Of a stretch of 64,000 nt of DNA, positions 53,184-63,994 are shown piece after piece. A program made the position numbers and the translations under genes. Location: NCBI GenBank assembly GCA_010909725.1, contig JAACMV010000001.1, forward strand, positions 469,533 to 533,532, written 5' to 3'. The notes beneath the pieces are model-generated. The model was not told where the DNA came from, did not search any database, and saw only the letters and a program-made list of their open reading frames with translations. The DNA comes from Picochlorum sp. 'celeri' (taxonomy: Eukaryota; Chlorophyta; Trebouxiophyceae). Positions within the stretch are counted from its first letter, which is position 1. Each line of letters begins with the position of its first letter.

Positions 53184-54170
53184 TTACCTGTACTTTGGCA
53201 GCCTTGCAAAGGTAATCCCTGTAGGCATCTTACGCCCCAAGAATCTTGCAATCTGCGACATCACTGTACCATTGATACTAGAATCAAACATGTCTTCATA
53301 ATACACTGTCATTGTGTTATTAGGATGCTCTGAGGCGAAAGTCCCAGCCCATTCAAGTCTCATTTTCAATACCTTCCCTCGTCCTGGCCCCACATAAAAC
53401 CCAGTTCCTTTGGTGTAATCATAAGTTCTCCGATGATTGAATATGAATTTTGTGTTCTCACAGAGAGATTCATGAAACATCAAATTCCGGACAAAATCCT
53501 CGTATTTATCTGGATCGAGATTATCACACCGATATTCTGCCCAGTCACCAAGCTCCCTTGGTTTCAAAAGCCTATCCACCTCCCAAAACCTTGTCTCTTT
53601 GAACCCCACGATATACTCTTGGAAACCTGAATATCCATATAAAGTCCGAAAGATATCATACGGCAGACAACGGATCTTATCGTGGTTGAATTCGTTGTAC
53701 CACGCAGGCTTTGCCCCCCTGTGAACAAATCGTTCGTATTTGGCCATCTCCGCTTCTACAGAGTCATCCATATAATGTGCTGAGAATCTGTCGTATGTTG
53801 TATAAAGATTCCACACATGACCCATCATGGCACCGTTTTCCCCTCGGATGAATACTCCTGGGAACTGGTTGAGTGCATCCATCAAAGCTGTTGAACCTGA
53901 GAGACCAGGACTCACAACAAACAAACACTCCTTCTGCTTCTGACATGACGGTCCACTTGTACGGGAAAATTGATCATCATCCTTGCGTCCAGCATGTGCA
54001 ACATCGAAGGCCTTGAGCGGCCCATTCAATGAAATTCCTCCTACCAGGGGAGGTAGCACAGTGCGCTGCAGAGCCAGAAGACACGTCAGCACTACCAGAA
54101 CGCACAACAGGATGAAGAGTGTCCATGGAACGATTCCTTGATTACAGAAAAACATTCTTATCGTGGACAT
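53184..54170 (-). CDS. Type II membrane sulfotransferase-like protein
   Basis: Single exon, 328 aa. One hydrophobic segment near the N-terminus (WTLFILLCVLVVLTCLLAL) suggests a Golgi type II membrane protein. The PAPS-binding loop is SPGLSGSTALMDAL. Later come GFKETRFWEVDRL, a 3'-phosphate-type strand NTKFIFNHRRT and the C-terminal TVYYEDMFDSS. This is the carbohydrate-sulfotransferase layout, probably acting on cell-surface glycans. A splice donor overlaps the stop (AG|GTAAAT), so a further exon cannot be fully excluded, though the downstream gap is only 83 bp. Confidence 0.75.
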   Translation of the reverse strand: MSTIRMFFCNQGIVPWTLFILLCVLVVLTCLLALQRTVLPPLVGGISLNGPLKAFDVAHAGRKDDDQFSRTSGPSCQKQKECLFVVSPGLSGSTALMDALNQFPGVFIRGENGAMMGHVWNLYTTYDRFSAHYMDDSVEAEMAKYERFVHRGAKPAWYNEFNHDKIRCLPYDIFRTLYGYSGFQEYIVGFKETRFWEVDRLLKPRELGDWAEYRCDNLDPDKYEDFVRNLMFHESLCENTKFIFNHRRTYDYTKGTGFYVGPGRGKVLKMRLEWAGTFASEHPNNTMTVYYEDMFDSSINGTVMSQIARFLGRKMPTGITFARLPKYR

Positions 54171-54662
54171 AAGCCATTACAACAATGGCCAAGCCTTGGC
54201 ACAAATTTCAACCTCTGTGCTGCAATTGTCTCCAGTCTATCGACCACACCCTTGTCACGGACAACAAAGTCCACAATAATTGCCTGTTTGTATAACAAGA
54301 TATTCCGATCTATACAGTTCGAATTTGATTCGTCAATGGAGGAAGGTATCCCGTCGTCAAAATGCTTTGACAGGCGCCTGTCCCGGAAGGCGCGACCGTC
54401 CTCTCGTGCCCGGAGCCTTTGATTGCTCATGTTGACCCAGAGCCTTGTGATATCAGCAATGCGTTGTACATTTAAAACCCTTGTCTAAAACAAACAAAGT
54501 CATTTGCCAGAAAGAAGGGTGCGTTTACTCTGTCGTCATTACGTTCTTTGAAGAGAGTGAAACACATGTTGACTCTCTGATCGGGTCTTTGCAGAGGTTT
54601 TTATCGATACTCTTTGGGTTCGGAAGGATAATAGAAGACAACATATATATTCTATCTATAAT
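54171..54662. other. Divergent intergenic region
   Basis: This 492-bp region separates the sulfotransferase (minus) from a TPR gene (plus). A 90-codon minus-strand frame (54430-54158, MSNQRLRARED) overlaps the sulfotransferase start out of frame. It could be an upstream ORF but has no other support. Confidence 0.35.
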
Positions 54663-55286
54663 ATGAGTGCGAACGACATACAGTCTCGATTGAACGAGTG
54701 CGGAACTCGAAGGGAAAAGGCAAACGAGATGTTCCGTACAAGCAAGTTTTCCGAAGCGCTCTCCGAGTACAAGGATATTGCAGCTGTGATTGATTCCATC
54801 GTAGCTAGTAATAGTTTGGATTCAGGTTCCGAGCTCATGCAACAATGCATGATTGCGAAAATACCTTGTGAGCTTAACGGGATTCTGTGTCTACTGAATC
54901 TGGAGAAATATCAGGAAGCGTCAGCATTGGCTGATACATTGTTGGGGTATGACACGATTCATTTCAAAAGGGTTCAGCATGCAAAGTTGCAGTACAGGAA
55001 GGGGGTAGCAGAGGAGAAACTTGGCCATCGAGAGGCTGCCCTCCGATTCTATGAGACTGCTTCCAAGATTGATCCGCAGGATTCGAAAATCAAAAGTGCG
55101 TACAACAGATTGAAGGTCACGCCGGAAGATGTGCAAGAGCTTGAGGAGTTTCTGAGCACTGGAAAGATGCCGTCATTTGCAAAGAAGCCCTCGAACTCGG
55201 AGATGAATCAGAGGTTTCCAAACCTTCAAGAGGCCTTGGAAAAGTCAGGGTTGAAGATGACCAACTTTGGCATGAATCTGGGTTGA
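54663..55286 (+). CDS. TPR co-chaperone-like protein
   Basis: Single exon, 207 aa. The repeat region begins RREKANEMFRTSKFSEALSE and continues through NGILCLLNLEKYQEASALAD and KLQYRKGVAEEKLGHREAAL. This three-TPR array with Lys/Asn/Arg clamp-like positions resembles FKBP- or CHIP-type Hsp90/Hsp70-binding domains. The C-terminus (FPNLQEALEKSGLKM) is short. No second domain is present. Partner chaperone is inferred only. Confidence 0.75.
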   Translation: MSANDIQSRLNECGTRREKANEMFRTSKFSEALSEYKDIAAVIDSIVASNSLDSGSELMQQCMIAKIPCELNGILCLLNLEKYQEASALADTLLGYDTIHFKRVQHAKLQYRKGVAEEKLGHREAALRFYETASKIDPQDSKIKSAYNRLKVTPEDVQELEEFLSTGKMPSFAKKPSNSEMNQRFPNLQEALEKSGLKMTNFGMNLG

Positions 55287-55560
55287 AAGTCGCTAATGTT
55301 CTCGTGATTTGAGTCCAACCACTATTGCTGATGACTTTTTCATCATTTCATGGCATATGCATGTGTTCCTTTCCTTTTTTTTTCCTTATGGGTGAGCAAT
55401 ATTTTTTCATCATCACAGAGTAGACTTGGTATCAATGTTGATGTGCACCTCACAGTTTACTCGATTGTAGCGATTTGTTTTTATTATTATGTAAGATGAG
55501 ATAACAATGCATGGGTTATCTCTCGTGAATGTGCCGGCGGTTGGACCGTTTAGCTTTGGA

Positions 55561-56492
55561 ATGGCATGTCGCGAGGCCACTCGACACAAAAGATGTCGCT
55601 TCGCACCGGGGTATACGAGGCCAATGTGTGCTATGAACGTACGAATAAGGCATAAAATTATTTAATACCTGAGTCGATCGACGATTTAATGTCGTTTTGT
55701 GCAGGAAGAAAAAGCAGAAAAGTTGAGACTTCTTCCCCTGGTGTCTTCAGCTGTAGGAGTGCTTACTGTGGTCGGTAACAGGCTCATCGATGGGGTATGT
55801 TAGAGTGTATAAGTCATATAAAGTGTATTCAAGCTGATGACCTGTTGATGTAGGCGAACCCGGCGTTGGTGGCGAGTTCCTCGCAGTCAAGGGCTGATGT
55901 TGCAACCATTTGTATTGCTGCTGTTCTAGGCCTCACTGGACTTCAGTGGTTGTCTTTAAAGCCCAAAACGCCCCAAACGGTTACTCTAGATGGAAGAGAT
56001 GTGACATATATTGCTGATGGTGTTAAACAAGCGAAAGAAGAGATAGTCAGGTGTGTGCTTTCGAAATGTCTGTAAATTTGTGTTTGGGAAAGTTTCATTA
56101 TAGATGTGAATGTATTCAGGTTTTGGGATGCGGTTCGAGAAGCCACCCAAGCAGAAATATTGGTCATCTTTTGGAAAGGAAAGTGTGTTGCCCACCTAGG
56201 ATATTCTGCTGTTGGTGTTGAGCCAGGGACAGCTGTGCCTGGCAAGTTGTGTCAGGAATCCCAGAGCACTAATTCGCCTCGATCTCTAGCAAACCTAGTG
56301 CTGTTCCCAGGGAGATTCGAGTTTTTAGAGTTTTTGCCAAGTAATACACAATGTTTGCATGTCCAACCGTTGCATCCACATGGGGTAGTTGTCTTGGGAG
56401 CTGCAACCCAGAGAAACTTCACCATTCTAGACCAGGCTTGGATATCCACCTGGTGTGACAAATTGTTTGTTGCACTTGATAAAACCATGTAA
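55561..56492 (+). CDS. CCB4: Cytochrome b6f assembly factor CCB4
   Basis: Exons 55561-55638, 55705-55794, 55854-56050 and 56120-56492 encode 245 aa; introns are 66, 59 and 69 bp. Exon 1 is an Arg/Cys-rich transit peptide. Then follow LPLVSSAVGVLTVVGNRLIDG (membrane segment 1), SSQSRADVATICIAAVLGL and LQWLSLKPKTP (segment 2), and the family landmarks LANLVLFPGRFEF, LPSNTQCLHVQPL and LDQAWISTW. CCB4, with CCB1-3, attaches heme ci' to cytochrome b6 at the thylakoid membrane. It is convergent with Ycf54, 27 bp apart. Confidence 0.9.
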
Positions 56493-56519
56493 AATTAATC
56501 AATGTAATTAATGAATGAA

Positions 56520-57268
56520 TTATCTCATGAAGACTTCCCACCATCCCTTTGAGTATGGTGTGTATGGAGCATTCCATTCCTGAGGTTCAAATTCTGGAAC
56601 CTTGGCTGTAGACTTTGTGGCAGCATCTATAGACATGTTGCCCAGATCCAACTTCAGAACCCTGTCAAGACGAAGTTTCATAAATCTGCACACAAGCAAG
56701 CATTGACAATCAATATCTAGAACATCATACATGACAAACAAGTCTAACCGACGTACACCATCCATTCTTTATCTGTGGAAACCAAAGCTACAGCTGGTCT
56801 CTTGACGCTCTTTGCTTCTGGGAACTTGTCCAACCATTCTGGCTCACATACGAAGAAAAAGTCCTGCTCACGACCATTCTCTTCGTAATAGCGCTTCAAT
56901 TCTCTCAACTGTTCGGCCAAAGTCTCATTTTGCACATCGTTGAAGAAAAACTCGGCTCTAGCCACAAGAGCGTACCATTCCGGCTACAGATATGACATTC
57001 AGCGTGTGAGCTACACATATACCGAAGATTACATGAGAAAACTCAACGTGACACACACCTCTCCTTGTGTTGGGCTCACAACTGGCGGCAACTCTGGCGC
57101 CTTCTTTGCCTGCATAGACACCATTCTACCCTGTCTTACCCCATTAATCAATGACTTCTCAATGCCCATCGAGCTCCTCGCAACTCGGTGGTGCACACCT
57201 CGGTGAGACACCGACGTGACTCCGCAAGTCACTTTGGAGACAGTGCGTTCCATCATAACAGCCTTCAT
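56520..57268 (-). CDS. YCF54: Ycf54, subunit of the Mg-protoporphyrin ester cyclase
   Basis: Exons 57268-57059, 56983-56757 and 56685-56520 encode 200 aa; introns are 75 and 71 bp. Exon 1 is a transit peptide ending near PPVVSPTQGE. The Ycf54 fold follows: EWYALVARAEFFFNDVQNE, LRELKRYYEENGREQDFFFV, RPAVALVSTDKEW, and across the last splice MVFMKLRLDRVL. The C-terminal extension ending WNAPYTPYSKGWWEVF is longer than in cyanobacteria. Ycf54 is needed for ring-E formation in chlorophyll synthesis. Nuclear location argues for the green lineage. Confidence 0.9.
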
Positions 57269-57760
57269 GGTGGTAGAAGAGTCGTTAAATGCGTCTGATA
57301 TATAAAATATGTAATAAGTATTGCTTCTGTGGGGTAGAAGATGGTCGGAGTTCTATACATTCATGCATCATGTGCACGAATCTATCCAGATGACACAGGC
57401 CGGAGATCCAGATGGGCCTCGTGTATCTATCTCAACCATCTATCCTTTCGAAGGTGCCTTTTCATAGGCGATTTGATCAAAGTACATGTCACGTCATCGT
57501 CGTCTTTTCTGAGATTACAAGCACAAGGTAGTACTTATAATTTACAGGTGACCCCATGAATTTCGATCGGGTTCAAACCATGGCACCATCGCTGCGTTGC
57601 GGGGATGAGCGATGTGCGCGGATATTTAATTCTATTTACGGAACTTCGTGTCGTGGTTGGATTTCCTGCATTCATTAACGCAAAAAGTATGGGCTAGAGT
57701 GGTTGAACAAGTCATTCAAACACTATATAATATTAGACATCGCCTGAGAACAATCTTGCG
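57269..57760. other. Divergent intergenic region
   Basis: This 492-bp region lies between Ycf54 (minus) and an acidic coiled-coil protein (plus). A 72-codon open frame (57341-57559) has Cys/Ser-rich random-looking composition and no support. I see no other feature. Confidence 0.4.
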
Positions 57761-58606
57761 ATGGAAAACAAGGTCGAGGAGGAGAACAATTCGAGCAGTA
57801 GATCGTCTCTGTCTTTCGATGGTTTCGATGGCTCGGACAGTTCATCTTTGGACGTAGATTTAGTAGAGTTAGTAAGCGATAGTTCTAGTGAGCTCGAAGG
57901 AGAGAGCACGGGTAGCGACGAAGAGGACGCGAAACACGCGGAAGACGAGGTAGACTTGAGAAGAGAGCATCACAAGCCTCCGCCGCTACAACTTCCACCA
58001 ATTCTTGATTCTAGTAAGCAATCACTTGATACAAGCAGAGGCGTGTGTGAAGAGGAGTTGCCGACCGCCCGGAGGAAGTCTGTTCCAGGTGTGAGCTTGC
58101 CTCTCTCACAGCCAGAACCAGAACAAGAGCCGTCGATCCATGATGGACACGGCCAAACACTTCAATATTCTGTAGATTTATTAGCTCCTGCATTCGATGT
58201 CTCTTTATCTGTGCATGATGGGCAGAGGAATAAAGAGTGCTCAGTATTTGAGTCCCTCAGGGAGGAGTGTGCCGAGAAATTTGGCATTCGAGGAGATCGA
58301 GTGAGGGTATACAAGCTTGCAAGTTCTTCTGATCACTGTGGGTCGATCAAAAGAGTAGGGGTTGAGATAGTGGGCTCAGACTTTAGTGTCGCCAGAATGG
58401 AAGAAATACTCAGGGAGAGGGAGGAGACAAGATCTCATGGCGCTTCCGAATCAGCAAAAGTACAAGCATTAGAAGATCAAGTCAAAAACTTGGGAGAGAA
58501 GCTTGCTCACTCGGAAGCACTGCGGTACAAGGCACAAAAAGCTCTCAGAGAACTCAGACAAGAGGTGGACCTGCTTGAGAAATCCCTCCTGCCCCAGTCA
58601 CGATGA
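57761..58606 (+). CDS. Acidic, Ser-rich protein with C-terminal coiled coil
   Basis: Single exon, 281 aa. Residues 1-75 are Ser/Asp/Glu-rich (DSSSLDVDLVELVSDSSSE). A Pro-rich middle follows, then a compact part with VFESLREECAEKFGIRGDRVRVYKL, a possible small beta-grasp or PB1-like unit. A final 65-residue coiled coil (VQALEDQVKNLGEKLAHSEA, ALRELRQEVDLLEKSLL) ends the protein. I do not recognise the family. TGTAA lies at 58653-58657. Confidence 0.65.
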   Translation: MENKVEEENNSSSRSSLSFDGFDGSDSSSLDVDLVELVSDSSSELEGESTGSDEEDAKHAEDEVDLRREHHKPPPLQLPPILDSSKQSLDTSRGVCEEELPTARRKSVPGVSLPLSQPEPEQEPSIHDGHGQTLQYSVDLLAPAFDVSLSVHDGQRNKECSVFESLREECAEKFGIRGDRVRVYKLASSSDHCGSIKRVGVEIVGSDFSVARMEEILREREETRSHGASESAKVQALEDQVKNLGEKLAHSEALRYKAQKALRELRQEVDLLEKSLLPQSR

Positions 58607-58666
58607 TACAGATAACTTGATGATTAGAACTGAATAAATAACATTATCTATGTGTAATGACATTCG

Positions 58667-59169
58667 CTAATACGCATGAGGAAACCGAGTAGCTTCCTGA
58701 GCAAACTGCTGATTCAAGTTGCCTATTTCGTATTTCAAGGCAGTCACTGCCTCTTTCGCAGCAACCACTGGTGTCTTTGAACCATTTGTCGACAACTTCA
58801 CCAACATTTGATACTCCAGTGGATGTGGAATCCTGTAACCAGCGAAAGTAACGTTTGGGTCCCTGTGAAGTTGCCTGCAACAAACCATAATCCCACATAC
58901 ATAGCTCATCTTTCATGTTGAATAGTACAAATAAATATCATAAATCTATTAAACTACGCACATCCTCATCAAATTGCCAATTGTATGATCCTCGCGTTGA
59001 ACTATGAATGTGCCAGCGTTTGGTAGACGCGTATCCTTCTCAAAATCAATCCTGCGATTGACAACATGGTTATAAATATATATTCATGTCTACATATAGA
59101 GGCAAAGGCGTACTTTAAAGTTCCTTCTTGAACCATGAACCGCTCATAGCGGTCTGGAGCGTTCGCCAT
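58667..59169 (-). CDS. RPB11: RNA polymerase II subunit RPB11
   Basis: Exons 59169-59114, 59051-58962 and 58874-58667 encode 117 aa, the same length as human RPB11; introns are 62 and 87 bp. The start MANAPDRYERFMVQEGTLK is followed by DTRLPNAGTFIVQREDHTIG and QLHRDPNVTFAGYRIPHPLE, all diagnostic for the RPB11/RPAC19 alpha-like fold. It dimerises with RPB3 in the Pol II core. The three exons are short enough that single-frame gene finding would miss the first two. Confidence 0.95.
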
Positions 59170-59602
59170 ATCTTCTCTTCTCTATCACACAAATTTACAT
59201 GAATCAATTTCGATATTTATATAAATTGAATTAATATGTGGCTTAGGCTGCGCGGAGAGAGCATGGTAGTTGTCACTTTTTGACACTTTTTACAGTCTGG
59301 CCAGCCACCCATGGCCATGGAGGAGTGGGTTCTTAATCAGGGTGGTCTTCTCAAACGTACGATCGCATCACATTCTCTTGGGGTGGTGGAATCTCGAATT
59401 GATCTACACAGATGATGACATATATCAGGTCAAAGACTCGCAAATGTGTCCTGGAATCATTTTCTGGTTACAGCAATATCTCAGTATTTTGAAACTTGAA
59501 ATTCACTGGGTGAAAAGGACAACTCTGCTGAATGAATTGCTATATTTTCAGTACAATATATATCACCATTGACATGTTTGATAGTAAAAACGGATCGATT
59601 CG
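59170..59602. other. Divergent intergenic region
   Basis: This 433-bp region separates RPB11 (minus) from the SUMO-protease gene (plus). The 100-codon plus-strand frame at 59270-59572 has atypical Leu/Ile/Trp-rich composition and no conserved segment, so I do not call it. Confidence 0.4.
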
Positions 59603-61524
59603 ATGGTGCTATTGAGTAAGCTTCTATCGGCGTTTAAAGGAGCTTTCACGCCTACTCGTGCGAAGAAAAGGTCTCGAGAAGGCGATGAGGAAGAGCAGCA
59701 AAGTAAGAAAAAATATGGAGTATCAGAGGGCGGAATGACGGATCTTAATGCTTCTGCGCCTTTGGAGAAGAGGCAGCCTGCTGCACTGCAGGAACAAGGT
59801 GGTGGCACTGCTGCAAAATATGCAGACTTGTTGCCTTCTGTTTCTGTCGGAGCAAAGAATGGTGGTTTTGTGTGGAGACAGTTTCCATCGCCGACATCGA
59901 CCGTGAAAACTGCTCGGAGAGATGATCTTCCAGGGGGCGATATTGGATCTGCAGTACAACTTGTGGAAAATCCAGTCCATGGAAGCGACAGTATTCTTCT
60001 CAGTAAATCGATAGGATATCATGTACCTATGTCCAATCCATCTGATCATTCGGATCGCCATGATGCATTAAAAAGTACTCAGGAGCGCGACAGAAGTAAG
60101 AAGAATCCTGCCGCCCATGCTGACTTTTATGGCCGCTTTCTTGATAGGCTGCAGTCAATGATGGATGTACATGAGAAAAGGATCCTTGAAAGGCGGTATA
60201 GCAAAGGTATTGAATCACCAAAAGAAGCATATAGATACCACTACGACAGGGTCCAGTCACTGACCAAAAGGGCAAGTTCCTTGTTGGATTATTCATCTGC
60301 ACAGAGAATTCAAAACGAGTTGAATGAAGTACGTTTTATGTATGCATTTGTTGTTACTATTGAACTCTTTATGAGATTTTATGCATGGATATCTGCGCAG
60401 ATTGAAGAAAATATCAGCAGGATTAGAAAATTGCGTTTAGAGCCAAAGGCAGGTCCAGGATTCAAAAGAGTCGTGCCTCTGCCAAAGATATCTGATGGTG
60501 ATCTAGAAAAGTTCGAAGAGCTTACGCGGTCCCGTACGTTGACTCATATCATGCGTGTACATCTGTCATTCTGTCCCGTCATCTTGTTTAAATGTTCTTG
60601 CAGCCTCATCTGGACCAATGTTGAAACACGAGAAATCTAAAGTCTCTTTGAGCGGCAATGATTTGGCTCGTCTGAGGCCAGGATGCTGGCTGAATGACGA
60701 AATTATCAATTTGTACATGCGACTTTTGCAGGACAGAGACACAAAAGTGCATGCAAATGGGAAAACAGACTACCCCAAGTGCCACTTCTTCAACAGTTTT
60801 TTCCTCTCCAAGCTGTACAAAGACACGGGCACATACGATTACAATTCTGTTCGAAGATGGACAGCACCTGGAAGATTGAAGGCAGTAGGTCAGAGCAGAA
60901 CGTCAATTCTGGACTGTGATCGAATTATTGTTCCAGTAAACCAGAGCAATATGCATTGGGTATGTGCCGTCATAGATTTGGAGAATGAGAGGTTAGAATA
61001 TTATGATTCGCTCAAGGTATGGCGTGCATCTAATACTTGTATACAATCATAGGTGATATCATGCTATAATCTCTGTGCCTCATTCGTGCAGGGGGAAGAC
61101 AGCGAATGCCTCACATATTTAGCACAGTACCTATCAGATGAATTCCAAAATAAAAGAGACGAAAAGGTGGGTTGCGATTTGAACTTTCTTCTTTTCCTTA
61201 CTAGTCAAGTCGCCCATGTTGAATGGATTCAAATATCATGCTATTGCAGAGACTTGACATACTGGAATGGCCAAAGGTCTATCACAAGAACATCCCTCAG
61301 CAGCAAAATGGCGTGGATTGTGGAGTCTTTCTTGTACTATTCGCCAACTATCTTGTACGATAATGCTTTTTTTGTATTACGTCGATTCCCAGTTGTATAA
61401 TCTAACCACGTATTCTGTCATCACCATGCAGAGCATGGCTGCAAAACTAAACTTCACCCAGGGAGACATTGACGATTTTAGAATTAAGATTGCGTTGGAT
61501 TTCGCAGAAATGGAGGTACAATAA
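59603..61524 (+). CDS. SUMO-specific protease, ULP1/SENP family (C48)
   Basis: Six exons (59603-60328, 60401-60533, 60604-61016, 61092-61166, 61250-61354, 61432-61524) give exactly 515 codons; introns are 70-83 bp. The N-terminal half is basic and disordered, typical of SENP targeting regions. The catalytic domain starts DLARLRPGCWLNDEIINLYM and keeps FFNSFFLSKL, the His in MHWVCAVIDL, the Asp in YYDSLK, and Gln plus nucleophile Cys in PQQQNGVDCGVFL. It should process SUMO precursors or remove SUMO from nuclear proteins. Confidence 0.95.
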
Positions 61525-61769
61525 GTTCTATAGTGTCACAAACATGCTGACTTTCAACACGGACTTCCTCCTTGCCGGATGGGATGCAACTGCCATATTT
61601 GGGTTCAAACCCAATGCATTGGGTCAACCTGCCTGCAATGGACCCAACCCTGACATCATGCGACACAATTCTCAGGAAAATTTGCATTATTTTCATAAAT
61701 ATGTAATCTAAGTATTTCCATTCTTGTCAAAAGAATCTAGGATGAAATAGTGCCCCCAGAAAAAGGACG
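61525..61769. other. Short spacer between same-strand genes
   Basis: These 245 bp hold the 3' end of the SUMO-protease gene and the promoter of the DnaJ gene. No gene is visible. Confidence 0.4.
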
Positions 61770-63531
61770 ATGGTTGCAGTAGCTTTGCGCTGTGTGCTAC
61801 TGAATTCTCGAAAATACACCACAGTCGCAGGTAATTTACACATCTATCATTTAAATATATAACCGATCTCTGGATTATATCTGAGGAGAGAGAGACTTGA
61901 CGCCTGGAGTTTGTGTGTAGAGAGTTTCAAAATAATACCCCAAATCATCGCTGATGAAGCACGAGTACGTATTTCATCGCTTATATTGTATGAAATTGAG
62001 GATTATTATAATGGAGTTGCTTGGGTGCAGGCGAGGGACAATTTTGTGGCCTTCCATAGTCAAAAGTGGTTGTCACCAGGCAAATTTGTTTTGTCAGAGG
62101 AGCATGCATGGGAAAAGGTATTTGTACCATTTTGGTTGTTCCGAGGGACATTCCGATATGATTACTCGTACCGTGTTGGTTTGAAAGACGACAGTGGGAA
62201 AATAGTAGAGTGGAAATCAATGCCCTGGTCTGAGGGGGCACGTTTTGTTGCTCATGAGAACGAGGATGCCATGCAAATCTGTGGCACTTTTCAGTATCGA
62301 TTTGATTTCATTGATACATTGAAGCCTGGAAAGGTAGGAGTAGATATGGCTGTCTGTGAGCGTCCTGGCGACATGGCTGAACCTGTTGCTATTGACATGA
62401 AGAGGAGTTTGGCATGGAACTTTGCATGGAGGAATGTGTATGCAAAGGAGGAACGCGCGTTGAGGGCATTGCTGGAACAAAAACATAAGAACACATCAAT
62501 AGATTGCGTCAAACTTCGCTTGACAGGAGTCCCGAATTTTTCAAAAGTTGTCCATCTGCCAGCTTATATTGTTCGGTATACATATGGTGAGAAGATTAAT
62601 GTGCATGGAGAGCGTATTCCAAGCAAATTTTATGCCATGGTAAGTGCTGTCAGTGGAAGTGTTGCAAGTAATGAGCATATAAGTGTGAAAAAGTCTGCGG
62701 TCTTGGGAGGTATAGGAGCTACATTAGCGATAGGTGTCTCAACTGCAATGCGGAGCATGCTTGGATACAATGCAGCTGCCTGGTCATTCTTTGATTATGT
62801 CTTTACATCTTCTGGGGTTGCAGCGACATGCGCACTCCTTGCACAAGTGCTCCCGGAGACGATTAGACAAAATAAAGAGTACGAGTTATTTTCTCAGTTT
62901 GATGATGGGTTTAACATTGGGAACAATGAGGAGCACCTCCAGGTATTGAAGGACAGGGAAATAGAACGCATGTTGAAAGAGTGGACCAGATGGGAGCAAG
63001 GAACGAAAGACCCATGCGACCCGGAAAAGAGAAAACTCTGGGCTGAGAATTTATGGAATGCACATAGATCCAGGCTCGAAAAAATGCGAATACTTGATCG
63101 AGAGAGGGAGGAGGCACAAGAGAGAAGGCGTGCTGATAGCGAGAGAGAAATGAGAAGAGAAGCACGGTGGGGTCCAAGAAAAAGGTATGATCATAATATT
63201 ATTCGATTGTCATGTGACATTTCGTCGTGATACAAGCGCTACTTGTGCCTGCAGATCAATTGACACAGAAGGAATGTCTCCCAAGAGAAACCTAGACTAT
63301 CTTGGATTTTACCAAGTTCTTGGCCTGGATCCGTCGAATTTTGTTACCCAACATGAAATAAAGCAGAAATTCTATAAAAAAGTACTCAGATATCACCCTG
63401 ACAAGCACAGCTGCTCTGAAAGCAAAGCAGAGGCAAAGAAAGTTTTCCAGCGGCTTATTCGAGCATACGAAGTTTTGAAACATCCTGCGACTCGGAAGAA
63501 GTACGATGCTGGTGAATGGAACGAACCATAA
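61770..63531 (+). CDS. Membrane protein with C-terminal DnaJ domain
   Basis: Exons 61770-61830, 61921-61964, 62031-63184 and 63255-63531 encode 511 aa; introns are 90, 66 and 70 bp. The first exon (MVAVALRCVLLNSRKYTTVA) looks like a mitochondrial presequence. A folded domain without family match spans residues about 35-240. Two hydrophobic stretches follow (SAVLGGIGATLAIGVSTAM and a Ala/Leu-rich one near residue 320). A charged coiled coil then leads to a J domain at the extreme C-terminus, with YQVLGLD, the catalytic HPD in YHPDKHSC and ATRKKYDAGEW. It probably recruits an Hsp70 to an organelle membrane. Confidence 0.85.
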
Positions 63532-63562
63532 TATATTATATATTCTTCGGTGTGACATGAAA

Positions 63563-63994
63563 CTATACACGCGTGTCTCCATCGTAGACAAAGAATTCTG
63601 AAGAGTCTGTGTACTGCTGAATAAACAGTGCACCAATCTCTGTCGGTTGAGAGAATGCAATATTCGCCCTAGGAATGATTTGACCGGATATTAACTGAGC
63701 TCTTGCACAGTCTAATAATTTTGAAGTGACCCTTTTTCTACGATGTGCACCAAAAGTCCACATCAAGCGAACAGCACATTGGCATTTCTTCTTCCTTCCA
63801 TTCTCCTCATTCCGTTTCATAACGATCCCTTTATTGCTTTTAACCCCAGTAAAGTATGCAATCTGTGCTAACATAGGGTTTGCTTCTAGAATAACGCATC
63901 CAATCACCTCCTTTCGAGAATTGACATACATGAACACAATAGCATCATTCCTGGCAGCCCATCCATTCACAGTACCCATTTCGCCCTCGACCAT
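63563..63994 (-). CDS. Cohesin acetyltransferase ESCO/CTF7, C-terminal part, cut by window edge
   Basis: The frame is open from the right edge to a stop at 63563. It shows an acetyltransferase core (VIGCVILEAN), CQCAVRLMWTFGAHRRKRVT (acetyl-CoA loop), SKLLDCARAQLISGQ, and the ESCO-specific end IAFSQPTEIGALFIQQYTD, FFVYDGD. ESCO/Eco1 acetylates SMC3 in S phase to establish sister cohesion. The zinc finger expected upstream is missing here, so the ATG at 63994 is probably internal and the gene continues beyond 64000. It is convergent with the DnaJ gene (31 bp). Confidence 0.85.
   Translation of the reverse strand: MVEGEMGTVNGWAARNDAIVFMYVNSRKEVIGCVILEANPMLAQIAYFTGVKSNKGIVMKRNEENGRKKKCQCAVRLMWTFGAHRRKRVTSKLLDCARAQLISGQIIPRANIAFSQPTEIGALFIQQYTDSSEFFVYDGDTRV

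Noticed and set aside
59270..59572. A 100-codon plus-strand open frame upstream of the SUMO-protease gene
   Set aside because: Composition is random-looking, with no conserved segment, splice context or family match; it lies in a divergent promoter region.
60329..62030. Introns at 60329-60400, 61965-62030 and 50620-50691 are multiples of three without stops, suggesting in-frame retention isoforms
   Set aside because: Three of about 40 short introns is near the chance rate for stop-free 3n introns of this size, and each has normal splice sites.
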